Below, piece by piece: positions 1-8,419 of a stretch of DNA of 53,169 nucleotides (its first letter is position 1; each line of letters begins with the position of its first letter). The translations under genes were made by a program, and so were the position numbers. Origin of the DNA: an uncultured Atopobium sp. (GTDB lineage: Bacteria; Actinomycetota; Coriobacteriia; Coriobacteriales; Atopobiaceae); contig CALHVU010000046.1 in NCBI GenBank assembly GCA_938036925.1, positions 1-53,169 of the forward strand. The letters are read 5' to 3'. The notes beneath the pieces were generated by a model. That model was not told the origin of the DNA. It worked only from the letters and a program-made list of their open reading frames with translations, and ran no database searches.

Positions 1-383
1 ATAAAGCCCTGGTATATCACCTGCTTCCCTTCTCGGTCATTCTGATGGGAAGCATCACAGGTGTTGGCGGCGGTATGCTTCGCGATGTCTTTCTTGGCGA
101 TATTCCTCGCATTTTCCAGCGAAGCAATCTCTACGCATTTTGCGCAGTTGCTGGTGCAACCTCCTATTGGGCACTTGTTTCTTATGCGGGCGTCACCAAA
201 ATTTGGGCAGCTGTTGTCTGTGTTGTGGTTACCGTTAGCCTCAGGCGCTGGTCGCTCAAATACAACGTGCTTTCACCTGCAGACGTTGACCTTACGCCGC
301 ATGTCATGCGCAGCGTCAACAAACTGCGTCACAAGACACAAAAGCCAGGCAAGCAGCCTGAGCAGAACACCCCGTCAAAGTAG
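1..383 (+). CDS. UPF0126/TRIC-family membrane protein, C-terminal part (5' end outside window)
   Basis: The reading frame is open from the first bases of the window, so the true start lies upstream and only about the last 127 residues are visible. The motif SITGVGGGMLRD with a following DIP is the repeat signature of the UPF0126 (YicG/YadS) family, whose members resemble trimeric intracellular cation channels and include glycine transporters. Hydrophobic stretches follow (around SNLYAFCAVAGATSYWALVSY and IWAAVVCVVVTVSL). The tail is basic and polar (KLRHKTQKPGKQ) and probably cytoplasmic. The gene converges on typA. The family call is firm; the transported substrate cannot be told from the sequence. 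Confidence 0.82.
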   Translation, partial: KALVYHLLPFSVILMGSITGVGGGMLRDVFLGDIPRIFQRSNLYAFCAVAGATSYWALVSYAGVTKIWAAVVCVVVTVSLRRWSLKYNVLSPADVDLTPHVMRSVNKLRHKTQKPGKQPEQNTPSK

Positions 384-415
384 TGCCTAGCCGCAATCGG
401 GCGGTCATTGAACAG

Positions 416-460
416 TTTTGGCGGTTTTGGCGGTTTGGGCGGTTTGGGCGGTTTGGGCGC
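416..460. repeat. Short tandem repeat, five 9-bp units
   Basis: Five consecutive 9-mers: TTTTGGCGG twice, TTTGGGCGG twice, then TTTGGGCGC. They lie between the convergent UPF0126 and typA genes, 33 bases after the first stop codon. The array carries no visible ORF or hairpin of its own, and its copy number is probably prone to slippage. Confidence 0.85.
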
Positions 461-518
461 TTCCGCATCGCTCTTACATGCCGTTTACCTGCACTTTATT
501 TAAAACTCACCTAAAACA

Positions 519-564
519 AATCTGGCGAGAACCCCTTGCGGCTGCAAGTTTTTCTCGCCAGATT
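519..564 (-). terminator. typA terminator built from an inverted pair of TTCTCGCCA motifs
   Basis: A perfect 13-bp inverted repeat (519-531 with 552-564) encloses a second short stem (535-539 with 544-548). On the minus strand the stem is followed by TGTTTT, so it should terminate typA. Each arm contains the genome-wide repeated octamer TTCTCGCC plus A, an arrangement like that of paired DNA uptake sequences in Pasteurellaceae and Neisseriaceae. Confidence 0.75.
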
Positions 565-585
565 GATTGTCTGTAAACGACGCTG

Positions 586-2424
586 TTACTTCTTGACCAT
601 ACCGTTACGGACTGCCCACTTACGGCGCTCGGTCTCGGAAAGAATACGCTTACGCATGCGGATATTTTGTGGCGTGATTTCAACAAGCTCGTCGTCCATG
701 ATGTACTCCAGAGCCTCTTCCAGCGTAAACAAGCGTGGAGGAGTCAGCTGAACTGAAATATCTGCAGTTGAAGACCTCTGGTTGCCCAAAGACTTAGTGC
801 GTGCAATGTTAACAACCATGTCGCCTGGCCTTGAACGCTCGCCAACCAACATGCCCTCGTAGCACTCAACACCTGGAGCAACAAAGAGCTGGCCGCGCTC
901 CTGGAGCGTGCCAAGCGCGTATGCTACAGCCTTCTCGGTAGACATAGAAATCATGGCGCCATTCTGGCGGCTACCAATATCGCCTGCAAAAGGACCGTAC
1001 TCGAGGAAGGTGTGGTAGAAGACTGCGTCTCCGTGGGTGACGTTCATGACGCGCGTCTTAAGACCCATGATGCCGCGGGTTGGAATCTTGAACTCAAGGT
1101 GCGTCTGAGTCTCGCCGGTGTCCATGATGGACATGGTGCCACCCACGTTACCAAAGACCTCAATAACCTTGCCGGCATACTCTGGGTTGCACTCAACAAC
1201 AGCCTGCTCAATAGGCTCAAGTGTGTGGCCCTGAGCGTCCTTCTTGAACAGAACGCGAGGACGACCAACCTGGAATTCAAATCCCTCGCGGCGCATGCTC
1301 TCCATAAGAACGGAGAGGTGCAAAATACCACGACCAGAAACCTCAATACCCGTCTTATCAGGAAGTTCCTCGATGCGCATGGTGACGTTATTCTCGCGTT
1401 CTGTCATCAGGCGCTCTTTAAGCTGACGGCCACCAACAATGTCTCCCTCACGGCCAACAAGTGGCGAGGTAGAAGGCTCAAAAATAATGGAAAGAGTTGG
1501 TGGATCAATCTCAATTGGATCCAGCTCAACAGGGTTCTCAGGGTCAGTGTAGACGTCACCAATATCAGTGTTATCAACGCCAACGATTGCCGCAATATCA
1601 CCTGCGTCAACCTCGCTGCACTCCTTACGGCCAAGGTAGTCAAAGGTGAACAGCTGCTTGACCTGGCTCATAGCGCGGGAACCATCATTTTTGACAACAA
1701 GAATCTTATCGCCAGTATGAACAGTTCCGGAATAGACGCGGCCAATACCAATGCGGCCCAGGTAGTCGGAGTGATCGATGGTGACGCACTGCATAGCAAG
1801 AGGTCCGTCAATATCAACATCTGGAGCCGGAAGGCCGTCGATAATCATGTCGAGAAGTGGGAACATATTGTCGTTGTCATCATTTGGATCAAGGCGAGCG
1901 TAACCATTAACGCCAGAAGCAAAGATGACGTGCTCCATGGTGAACTCAAGCTGCTCATCAGTTGCGCCGAGGTCCATCATCAGATCAAGAGAATCGTTGA
2001 CAACAGCCTCTGGACGAGCGCCGTCACGGTCAATCTTGTTGACAACCATCATGATAGAAAGGCCTGCGTCGATAGCGTGGCGCAGAACAAAGCGAGTCTG
2101 TGGCATAGGGCCCTCAGCTGCGTCAACCAGCAAAAGCGCACCGTCAGCCATCTTCAAAACACGCTCTACCTCACCGCCGAAGTCAGCGTGGCCAGGAGTA
2201 TCAATAACGTTGATCTTGACGCCCTTGTACTCAATAGAGATGTTCTTTGCCAGAATAGTAATTCCGCGCTCACGCTCCTGATCGTTGGAGTCCAGAATTC
2301 TCTCTTGAACCTGCTGGTTCTCGCGGAATGCATCGGTTGCCTTAAGCATCTGGTCAACCATGGTGGTTTTACCGTGGTCAACGTGGGCGATGATAGCAAT
2401 ATTTCTGATGTTGTCTTGACGCAT
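586..2424 (-). CDS. typA: Ribosome-associated GTPase TypA/BipA
   Basis: A 612-residue translational GTPase of the EF-G/LepA superfamily that acts on the ribosome and in 50S assembly and stress adaptation. The N-terminus MRQDNIRNIAIIAHVDHGKTT carries the P-loop (AHVDHGKT). It is followed by the G2 region around RERGIT, G3 DTPGHADFGGEVERVL and G4 NKID (VVNKIDRDGARP). The EF-G-like domains III and V and the TypA-specific C-terminal domain are present, and the length matches the family. No strong Shine-Dalgarno is visible at the ATG, but the start agrees with the conserved N-terminus. It appears monocistronic, ending at the 519-564 hairpin. Confidence 0.97.
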   Translation of the reverse strand: MRQDNIRNIAIIAHVDHGKTTMVDQMLKATDAFRENQQVQERILDSNDQERERGITILAKNISIEYKGVKINVIDTPGHADFGGEVERVLKMADGALLLVDAAEGPMPQTRFVLRHAIDAGLSIMMVVNKIDRDGARPEAVVNDSLDLMMDLGATDEQLEFTMEHVIFASGVNGYARLDPNDDNDNMFPLLDMIIDGLPAPDVDIDGPLAMQCVTIDHSDYLGRIGIGRVYSGTVHTGDKILVVKNDGSRAMSQVKQLFTFDYLGRKECSEVDAGDIAAIVGVDNTDIGDVYTDPENPVELDPIEIDPPTLSIIFEPSTSPLVGREGDIVGGRQLKERLMTERENNVTMRIEELPDKTGIEVSGRGILHLSVLMESMRREGFEFQVGRPRVLFKKDAQGHTLEPIEQAVVECNPEYAGKVIEVFGNVGGTMSIMDTGETQTHLEFKIPTRGIMGLKTRVMNVTHGDAVFYHTFLEYGPFAGDIGSRQNGAMISMSTEKAVAYALGTLQERGQLFVAPGVECYEGMLVGERSRPGDMVVNIARTKSLGNQRSSTADISVQLTPPRLFTLEEALEYIMDDELVEITPQNIRMRKRILSETERRKWAVRNGMVKK

Positions 2425-2551
2425 AAGTCTCTATCTCTCGAAGGTATGTATTTGGACTTGCTACTTCAGGTCCAATTTTTATCAGCTTTAGAACTTTAGT
2501 GCAATTACGTGCCTAGAGCGCCCAGAAATTTCAATGAACGCAGCTTTTTCA

Positions 2552-3010
2552 TTACAGAAGTGGCTCAAGCTCCCCTGCTGGAGCGGGATCAGACCACACA
2601 AACTGGTCACCTTGGCCTTTTCCGTGAACTAAAGAATATGCCGAGAAACTCTTATAGCCCTTCTCGCCAAACTCAAGAAGCACGGCATCTTCGTAACCGC
2701 CCTCTTTGAGCAGTTGAATAGCTCCCTCATATACAAGCGCATAGCGAACAGGCTCTTCAAGTCCCGCTTCTTTATCGCCCTTCTGTTTTGCCAGGTCAAG
2801 CACGCGCTTATGGGCTCCCTCAAGCAGCTCCTCTGGGCCGTCATCGGAAAACTCATAGCTTGCAGCCGTGCCTGACGCATCCTCAACCACAAGCAAAACG
2901 TTGAGTGATTGGCCATCTGCAAGCAGGTCAAACGCATCTCCAAGCAGCTCAGTTGAGAGCATATCAAGCTGGGGAGAAACTCCATCTTTGCGCTCGTTGT
3001 TTTCGGCCAT
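2552..3010 (-). CDS. Small acidic protein of unknown function
   Basis: 152 residues, strongly acidic, with no signal peptide or membrane segment. The ATG is preceded by a good ribosome binding site (AGGAG, spacing 5), so the gene looks real. The middle reads as alternating strands and helices (LNVLLVVEDASGT, RVLDLAKQKGDKEAGLEEPVRYALVYEG, DAVLLEFGEKGYKSFSAYSLVHGKGQG). The layout resembles a small conserved cytoplasmic protein with no catalytic motif that I can recognise. It lies between typA and the GatZ-like gene, after that gene's terminator, and so is transcribed on its own or with typA. Function unknown. Confidence 0.72.
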   Translation of the reverse strand: MAENNERKDGVSPQLDMLSTELLGDAFDLLADGQSLNVLLVVEDASGTAASYEFSDDGPEELLEGAHKRVLDLAKQKGDKEAGLEEPVRYALVYEGAIQLLKEGGYEDAVLLEFGEKGYKSFSAYSLVHGKGQGDQFVWSDPAPAGELEPLL

Positions 3011-3063
3011 GCCGCTCCTTAGCGTCGTTTTTGTAACTATTGTTCTCTATGATACATCGCACA

Positions 3064-3100
3064 AGAAAAGAGGTCGAAAGCAAAAAGCCTTCGACCTCTT
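3064..3100 (-). terminator. Terminator of the PTS/GatZ-like operon
   Basis: An 11-bp stem AAGAGGTCGAA/TTCGACCTCTT (3068-3078 with 3090-3100) with an 11-base loop. On the minus strand it runs into TTTTCTTG, a standard rho-independent form just after the GatZ-like stop codon. Confidence 0.75.
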
Positions 3101-3179
3101 AGGTTTGTCAGCTATCTGTCCAAAATTGGACAGCAAAGGCGTTACAACAGCAAAACGTCGTGTCTGAAAGCACGAGCGC

Positions 3180-4460
3180 TTACTCTGCCAGTGCCTCGCG
3201 GATGCGCGTAGTAACTCCCTCAAGCCTATAGCACTCAACATACTGACGAAGAGGACGTTTGATGTGGTCAACAACAAAACGCTGTCCATCAATATTGAAC
3301 TGAGCAAGGTTCTTGTACAGGTGTTCAGTTGCCGCCTTGACCTCGTCATCATTGAATGCATAGTGACCGGAAATATCAAGAATATCCAGCGACAGCTTGT
3401 GATCAGCAAGAATCTGCTCAACAGTCAGATTGACCTGGTCACCCACCATCCACTTGCGCCAACGCTCAGTCTCAATTGCCTTGACCAACAGGGTGTTTCT
3501 CAAGCCAGAGACCTCGTCTGCCTTCAGGAGACCTTCTTTAACCAGAAGATCCTCTACATCGCAAAGCTTCAGATATGCGCGAGTCTCCTCTGTTCCATAC
3601 TGTGGAGCTACGTTTGAAGCGGTGACATTTGCAGGAGTATGCTCAAGCAGCGTCACGTCATCAAGGTAATCTGCGTTGTGCTCCTTAAGACCAACGCCGT
3701 AGCTCTTGGCCATCTCAGCAAGGCTAATGGCAGCCTCAAAATCATAATGGCCAACCTGCTCCGTAAGACGTGTAAGCGTTCCCGTCTGTCCAACAATAAA
3801 GGTTGGCATAGGCAGGCCCTTAGCGGTCAGCTCGCTCTTAAGCTGCTCAATGAAGGTGTGATACTTGTCGGTAGAGGTCAAGCCACCATTTGTTTCCTCG
3901 GTACCAACCTCATAACCAATCTCAGGAAGACCGCGAGAAACACGTTCCTTCTCGCACCACTCAATCAAATCAACTGTACGGCGAAGAACCACATCAAGCG
4001 GAATAACCTTGCCAATCTCAAAAGGATCCTTAGTTGGGTCAATCATCAGCAGGTCAAACCCGTTAAGCATGTCGGCAAGATAAGACTTCTTGGCAAGTTC
4101 CATAGCCTCATCTTCTGGAAGGTGAGCGTTGCGCTCCTCGTCGCGCTGCCAAGGACCGCCGTGGTCGCGGCAGAGGTAATACAGTCCGTCAAAGCCAACC
4201 TTCTGAGCTGCTTCAGCAATATCTTCCGAGAAACGCTTCTGATCCCAAGAATTTACGTATCCTCCACCAAGTTCATCAAGGTCTACCTGGTTTCTAGATG
4301 CAATAAACATCAGAGGAAAATCGCAGTCTCTACCAAGTTCAAAAGCTGCCTGGAGCAGGTTGGGTGACATTGGTCCAATTCCTAACAGCGTGGCGGACCT
4401 TCCTGTGTCTTGAAGCTTAAGCAACCCTTCAACAGCTTTTTTGATTGGTAGCTTTTCCAT
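3180..4460 (-). CDS. GatZ/KbaZ-like non-catalytic subunit of class II tagatose-bisphosphate aldolase
   Basis: A 426-residue protein whose layout resembles the GatZ/KbaZ/AgaZ family, which supports the class II aldolase that cleaves tagatose 1,6-bisphosphate. Recognisable stretches are the early 'ASRNQVDLDELGG' (ATSNQVN in GatZ), 'YLCRDHGGPW' (GGDHLGP), 'GFDLLMIDPT' (GFSKIHLDAS), 'GYEVGTEETNGG' (IGTEVP-GG) and 'VGLKEHNADYL' (VYEAHSTDYQ). It is the last gene of a PTS operon, 129 bases after the IIC gene. No catalytic GatY-type aldolase is nearby. An alternative is a ketose-phosphate epimerase or isomerase of the same barrel superfamily, so the substrate stays open. Confidence 0.62.
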   Translation of the reverse strand: MEKLPIKKAVEGLLKLQDTGRSATLLGIGPMSPNLLQAAFELGRDCDFPLMFIASRNQVDLDELGGGYVNSWDQKRFSEDIAEAAQKVGFDGLYYLCRDHGGPWQRDEERNAHLPEDEAMELAKKSYLADMLNGFDLLMIDPTKDPFEIGKVIPLDVVLRRTVDLIEWCEKERVSRGLPEIGYEVGTEETNGGLTSTDKYHTFIEQLKSELTAKGLPMPTFIVGQTGTLTRLTEQVGHYDFEAAISLAEMAKSYGVGLKEHNADYLDDVTLLEHTPANVTASNVAPQYGTEETRAYLKLCDVEDLLVKEGLLKADEVSGLRNTLLVKAIETERWRKWMVGDQVNLTVEQILADHKLSLDILDISGHYAFNDDEVKAATEHLYKNLAQFNIDGQRFVVDHIKRPLRQYVECYRLEGVTTRIREALAE

Positions 4461-4498
4461 AATTACCCCTTCCCAAGAGTGTTTCTTGGTAATAAGAA

Positions 4499-4525
4499 GG
4501 GCGTGGGGGTTGAATCCCTACGCCC
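4499..4525 (-). terminator. Hairpin between PTS IIC and GatZ-like genes (attenuator or mRNA-stabilising)
   Basis: A GC-rich 10-bp stem (4499-4508 with 4516-4525, one G-U pair) lies in the 129-base gap between the IIC stop and the GatZ-like start. On the minus strand it is followed only by TTCTTATTA, so it may be a partial terminator that lowers expression of the last gene, or a 3'-end stabiliser for the IIB-IIC part of the message. Confidence 0.45.
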
Positions 4526-4589
4526 CTCTCCTTTTAACTTCAATTTTTAAGGTCTAAAACAAAAAAGAACATGCGTTTCTCGCCGTGTG

Positions 4590-5660
4590 TTACTTGTTGT
4601 CCTCAAGCTTTGGCTTGGTAAGAACAAGGATTGCAACGCCAACTGCAACGCCAATTGCCATATCAAGGGTGTAGAGGGCAATGTTGTTTGTAGCTGCAGC
4701 AACAATCATGCCACCGTGAGGAACAAAGCACTCAACACCGTGCCAGGCAGCAAGACCAGAGCCAACTGCAGAACCAATCATGATTGCAGGCAGGGTGTGT
4801 GCAAGATCCTTAACAGCAAAGGGGATTGCGCCCTCAGTAATACCAATGAGTCCCATGAAGACTGCAGAGATACCCATCTGCCTATCAGTGTCGTCAAACT
4901 TGCTGCGAGCAATAAGGGATGCAACACCGCAGACCAGTGGAGGAATAGCAACTGCAACACGGAATGCGCCGTTAGGACCATAGATACCTGCGGTCATAAG
5001 AGCCATGGTGAAGGTAGAAGCAGTCTTGTTAACTGGGCCACCCATATCAAATGCGGTCATAAGGCCAATTACAATACCAAGAACAACTGCGGAACCACCC
5101 TGAAGGCTTGAAAGCAGGCTGGTCAGCCAATCCATGAATGCGCCAAGTGGAGCTGCCAAAACGTAGATGTAGAGCATGCCAAGAGCCAGTGAAGACAAAC
5201 TTGGGATAATCAGAATTGGCATGATGGTGCGAATGGTGTTATTAACCTTCCAGCTCTTCATCCACTGGACAAGATAGCCGGCAGCAACGCCAAGGACCAT
5301 TGCACCCAAGAAGCCAGTAGAAACCTGGACCTCGCCTACAGGAACAGGATTGCTTGCCAGGTAACCAAGGACAAAACCAGGTGCCAGAGCGGGCTTTCCA
5401 CCCAAAGAATAGGCAATGTAAGCAGCAAGGACAGGAATCATCATCTTGATGCCAGCCATACCAATAAGGTTAAGGCTCTGCATCAAAGGATTGGTGACTT
5501 CGATACCGTCTTTTCCTGCAGTTCCCGTAGCAAGCGAGAATGCCAAGAAGACTCCGCCAACTACGACAATAGGAATAAAGTACGAAACACCAGTGTTAAA
5601 CGCCTTTAGAAGGTCTTTGCCGACCTTGCCCAAAACTGAGGGACTCTTTTCCTCTGCCAT
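4590..5660 (-). CDS. PTS fructose-family membrane subunit IIC
   Basis: The sugar channel of a phosphotransferase system in the fructose family. It is multi-spanning, with FIPIVVVGGVFLAFSLATG near the N-terminus and the family hallmark GGPVNKTAS in the later part, then a GITEGAIPF motif typical of substrate-binding loops. The ATG at 5660 (MAEEKSPSV, 356 residues) is chosen because AGAGGAG stands 7 bases before it; an in-frame ATG 33 bases upstream lacks such a site. It follows IIB by 44 bases in the same operon. IIB and IIC are separate genes rather than fused as in many fructose permeases, and no IIA or HPr-fused FPr is in the window. Confidence 0.9.
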   Translation of the reverse strand: MAEEKSPSVLGKVGKDLLKAFNTGVSYFIPIVVVGGVFLAFSLATGTAGKDGIEVTNPLMQSLNLIGMAGIKMMIPVLAAYIAYSLGGKPALAPGFVLGYLASNPVPVGEVQVSTGFLGAMVLGVAAGYLVQWMKSWKVNNTIRTIMPILIIPSLSSLALGMLYIYVLAAPLGAFMDWLTSLLSSLQGGSAVVLGIVIGLMTAFDMGGPVNKTASTFTMALMTAGIYGPNGAFRVAVAIPPLVCGVASLIARSKFDDTDRQMGISAVFMGLIGITEGAIPFAVKDLAHTLPAIMIGSAVGSGLAAWHGVECFVPHGGMIVAAATNNIALYTLDMAIGVAVGVAILVLTKPKLEDNK

Positions 5661-5704
5661 GGGTTTCTCCTCTCTTCTTCCTTGCGTTATCACTTATGCG
5701 CTTG

Positions 5705-6025
5705 CTACTCAGCCAGCGCAACTACCTGATCAATAACCTTTGCTGGATCTGCAATAGCCAGCGATGGATCCAGCGTAAGAACACGACCCTCATCGCGTTT
5801 CTCGTCAAAACGCTCGTCGCCTTCGATGCCAATTGCAATGGCGAGAAGAACAACGTCAGCTGCGTCAACTTCGTCCTGTTCAAGCTCGTTCTCAATGCCA
5901 TAACCGCCTTGAGCCTCTACCTTGAATTCATAGCCGCGACGCTCACACTCTTTCTCAATGGCCTCTTTTGCCATCCAAGTGTGAGCAATTCCAACCGTGC
6001 AAGCGCATACAGCAACGACGTTCAT
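5705..6025 (-). CDS. PTS fructose-family phosphocarrier subunit IIB
   Basis: A 106-residue IIB that passes phosphate from IIA to the incoming sugar. The N-terminus MNVVAVCACTVGIAHTWMAKEA matches the fructose IIB active site (usually CPTGIAHT), with Cys9 as the likely phosphorylated residue and Thr where Pro is normal. The ATG at 6025 is preferred over one 18 bases upstream because AGAGGA precedes it at good spacing. It is first in the operon and divergent from the lacI-type gene, with two operators in the shared control region. Specificity within the fructose/tagatose/mannose-type substrates is not decided by the sequence. Confidence 0.9.
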   Translation of the reverse strand: MNVVAVCACTVGIAHTWMAKEAIEKECERRGYEFKVEAQGGYGIENELEQDEVDAADVVLLAIAIGIEGDERFDEKRDEGRVLTLDPSLAIADPAKVIDQVVALAE

Positions 6026-6147
6026 GGTTATGTCCTCTCGCAAAGTAAGTTGTGAGCCCCTATGCGGGGCGCACGAGCACGTCTTTTACGACGTACGTTT
6101 CCAACTCATACTTTGCATTGTTTTAATCTTTTTTAAAAGAAGATTTC

Positions 6148-6162
6148 GGTAAACGTCTAATC
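6148..6162. promoter_or_regulatory. LacI-type operator, proximal to the PTS operon
   Basis: GGTAAACGTCTAATC matches the perfect palindrome 38 bases to the right at 12 of 15 positions and shares the AAACGT core with a central CG, as LacI-family operators do. It lies about 125 bases before the IIB start. Confidence 0.65.
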
Positions 6163-6185
6163 TACCTTGTGTTATGATGAATTTT

Positions 6186-6199
6186 GTTAAACGTTTAAC
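6186..6199. promoter_or_regulatory. LacI-type operator, perfect 14-bp palindrome
   Basis: GTTAAACGTTTAAC is fully self-complementary with a central CG step, the usual form of a LacI-family operator. It lies between the divergent IIB and lacI-type genes and next to a possible -10 element TATGAT (6173-6178). Two sites about 38 bases apart centre to centre would allow cooperative binding and joint control of both transcription units. Confidence 0.75.
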
Positions 6200-6276
6200 C
6201 AACGTAGAATCCAGCACACTCACTAACGTTGGTATTTTGCAAGTACATTGTAAGAATTTCGGTGAAATGAGTGCCA

Positions 6277-7275
6277 ATGTCTAAGACCACTATCATTGAC
6301 CTTGCAAAATTAGCAAATGTTTCCATTGCCACCGTTTCAAATTACCTTAATGGGCACTTTGAAAAGATGTCCGAAGCAACTAAGCAACGTATCAAAAAAG
6401 CAATTGAAAATACGGGATATATTCCAAGCGCCCAAGCTCAAGCAATGGTCAAAAAGAGCTCTGGAATTATTGCTGTACTGATTCTAGACAACACTAATGC
6501 CTGGGCGGCTCAAATGACTAACGGTATTGAAGATGCTGCTCTCGAGGCTGGATATCAGACAATTATTTGTAATTCTCGCTTTGATCCCACACTTGAAGCC
6601 GATTGGGTTGAGAAAATGCTCTCAATTGGGGCAGATGGACTGCTCATTCAGCCCACCAATCAATTTAGAGCGGTAGACAGGCGCATTGCTAAAGTTGGAA
6701 AACCGGTTGTCTATTTTGACTGCGATCTCATCACCCTTAATACTTCCTGGATAAAAAGTGGCCTCTATGACGGAGTTTATTCAGCAGCGTCGCACTGCGT
6801 CGAGCGTGGGTACGAGAACTTTTTAATCATTGGCGGAGAGCCAAAAGGTCGCACTAGGATTGAACGAGAGTCTGGCTTCACCGATGCTCTAGAGGCCTCA
6901 AGTAAACCTTATGAGCGTCTCACCATAGAGCAAAGCGCGTTGTCTATCCCTGAAATCACGCAATGGCTTAACAACCACATTCTTCCGTCAAAGAAAACGC
7001 TGGTATTTGTCCCAAATCAGTGGGCTCTTAAAAGTGTCTATAATGCCTTGCAATCCTACGAGACAGTAATTCCAAAGCAAGTTGGCCTGTTGGGATTCAA
7101 CAATACCGATTGGACCGATTTACCTGCTAAAAGTATTTCTACCATTGTCGAGCCTGTCTACGAAGAGGGCTACGCCGCTTGCAAGATGCTCCTTAAAAGG
7201 ATCAAGGATCCCTCGCTTGAGCCCGATCACAAGCTGCTCACCTGCAAACTAAACTGGCTCAAATCAACCATCTAA
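6277..7275 (+). CDS. LacI-family transcriptional regulator of the adjacent PTS operon
   Basis: About 332 residues. The N-terminal helix-turn-helix is textbook (TIIDLAKLANVSIATVSNYLNGHFEKMSEATKQRIKKAIENTGYIPSAQAQ), followed by a periplasmic-binding-protein-like effector domain (GIIAVLILDNTNAWAAQMTNGIEDAALEAGY). It is divergent from the PTS genes, and palindromic operators lie in the 250-base gap, so it most likely represses the PTS operon and itself until a sugar phosphate binds. The ATG at 6277 is preferred; a GTG at 6271 in the same frame is an alternative and neither has a strong ribosome binding site. Confidence 0.9.
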   Translation: MSKTTIIDLAKLANVSIATVSNYLNGHFEKMSEATKQRIKKAIENTGYIPSAQAQAMVKKSSGIIAVLILDNTNAWAAQMTNGIEDAALEAGYQTIICNSRFDPTLEADWVEKMLSIGADGLLIQPTNQFRAVDRRIAKVGKPVVYFDCDLITLNTSWIKSGLYDGVYSAASHCVERGYENFLIIGGEPKGRTRIERESGFTDALEASSKPYERLTIEQSALSIPEITQWLNNHILPSKKTLVFVPNQWALKSVYNALQSYETVIPKQVGLLGFNNTDWTDLPAKSISTIVEPVYEEGYAACKMLLKRIKDPSLEPDHKLLTCKLNWLKSTI

Positions 7276-7282
7276 CAAAAAT

Positions 7283-7310
7283 GGCGAGAAGACCAACGGA
7301 TCTTCTCGCC
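7283..7310. terminator. Shared terminator of the lacI-type gene and the ABC operon
   Basis: A 10-bp stem GGCGAGAAGA/TCTTCTCGCC (7283-7292 with 7301-7310) with an 8-base loop lies between convergent genes. On the minus strand it is followed by ATTTTTG, so it should terminate the ABC operon. Both arms are again the repeated octamer TTCTCGCC, making this the second terminator built from an inverted pair. Confidence 0.75.
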
Positions 7311-7336
7311 TAACGCTAACGCTTTAACTTACTCGC

Positions 7337-8416
7337 TTACAGAACGTGGACCTCATCTTTGGTGAAGTCAACAAAGGCGTGGTCACCAACGTTGTAAATC
7401 TTGTGCGTGCGAGGATTGAAGTCTGTAATCTTAATGAGCGTATCGCCTACCATAACGTGATAGTTCTGGTAGTGGCCCATGAATCGAGAAAGAACTACCT
7501 CACAGGCAAGTGTTCCCTCGTCAGCTAGGCGTGCAGACTCTGGTCGAAGAACAATGCAGCATTCCTTACCCTTGTCCAGGTGAGAACATCCGGTGGCCTC
7601 AAACTCATGGCCCTCAAAGCGGCAAAGTGCAGTCTCAGAATCAAGCTTGTCTGCAATAGTTGCATGCAGGAAGTTTGACTCACCAATAAAGTCTGCAACA
7701 AACTCGTCTGCTGGGTGGTAGTAAACCGTCTGAGGATCACCAACCTGGTCCACAACACCCTTTTTCATAATGATAATGTTGTCTGAAAGCGCCATTGCCT
7801 CTGACTGGTCATGTGTGACGTAGATGGCGGTAATACCGGCCTCCTGCTGGATACGACGGATCTCGTTACGCATGTCAACGCGGAGCTTCGCATCAAGGTT
7901 TGAGAGAGGCTCGTCAAAGAGGAGCACGCTTGGTTCAATAACCAGAGCACGTGCCAAAGCAACACGCTGCTGCTGACCACCAGAAAGCTGGTTGGTCATG
8001 CGCTCTTCCATGCCCTCAAGTCCAACAAGATCAAGAATGTGAAGGACCTTCTCGCGAATTACGTTCTTGTCCATCTTGCGCAGCTTAAGGCCGTAGGCAA
8101 CGTTATCGAAGATGTTGTAGTGAGGAAGTAGCGCATAGCTCTGGAACACCATGGCGGTATCGCGCTTGTTTGGAGTAAGCTCATCAATCTGCTCATCGCC
8201 AAGGAAGATTTTTCCCTCATCAGGGCTCTCAAAACCAGCAATCATACGCAGAATAGTGGTCTTTCCGCAGCCAGAAGGGCCAAGCAGCGTAACAAACTCG
8301 CCAGGAGCAATAGTGATGTTAGCGTCTTGAACTGCGTAGAAGTCTTTTCCAGTCTTCTGATCCTGATAAATCTTGGAAATGTGCTCAAGGCGAACGCCTT
8401 TTTTCTCTGTAGCCAT
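7337..8416 (-). CDS. ABC transporter ATPase (PotA/FbpC type)
   Basis: A 359-residue cytoplasmic ATPase that powers an importer. Walker A is GPSGCGKTT (about residues 46-54), the signature is LSGGQQQR, and Walker B is VLLFDEPLSNLD followed by the H-loop YVTHDQSEAMAL. A C-terminal TOBE-like domain (about residues 240-359) resembles those of iron(III), polyamine and 2-aminoethylphosphonate importers. It is last of three genes, its start 3 bases after the permease stop, which implies coupled translation. Class of importer is certain, substrate is not. Confidence 0.93.
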   Translation of the reverse strand: MATEKKGVRLEHISKIYQDQKTGKDFYAVQDANITIAPGEFVTLLGPSGCGKTTILRMIAGFESPDEGKIFLGDEQIDELTPNKRDTAMVFQSYALLPHYNIFDNVAYGLKLRKMDKNVIREKVLHILDLVGLEGMEERMTNQLSGGQQQRVALARALVIEPSVLLFDEPLSNLDAKLRVDMRNEIRRIQQEAGITAIYVTHDQSEAMALSDNIIIMKKGVVDQVGDPQTVYYHPADEFVADFIGESNFLHATIADKLDSETALCRFEGHEFEATGCSHLDKGKECCIVLRPESARLADEGTLACEVVLSRFMGHYQNYHVMVGDTLIKITDFNPRTHKIYNVGDHAFVDFTKDEVHVL

Positions 8417-8419
8417 GTG

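Noticed and set aside
1012..2499. Long open frame opposite typA
   Set aside because: It mirrors the typA coding strand, has no ribosome binding site or family features, and typA is unmistakable.
3639..4367. 242-codon open frame opposite the GatZ-like gene
   Set aside because: It is a shadow of a well-supported gene in the other strand, with no start signal.
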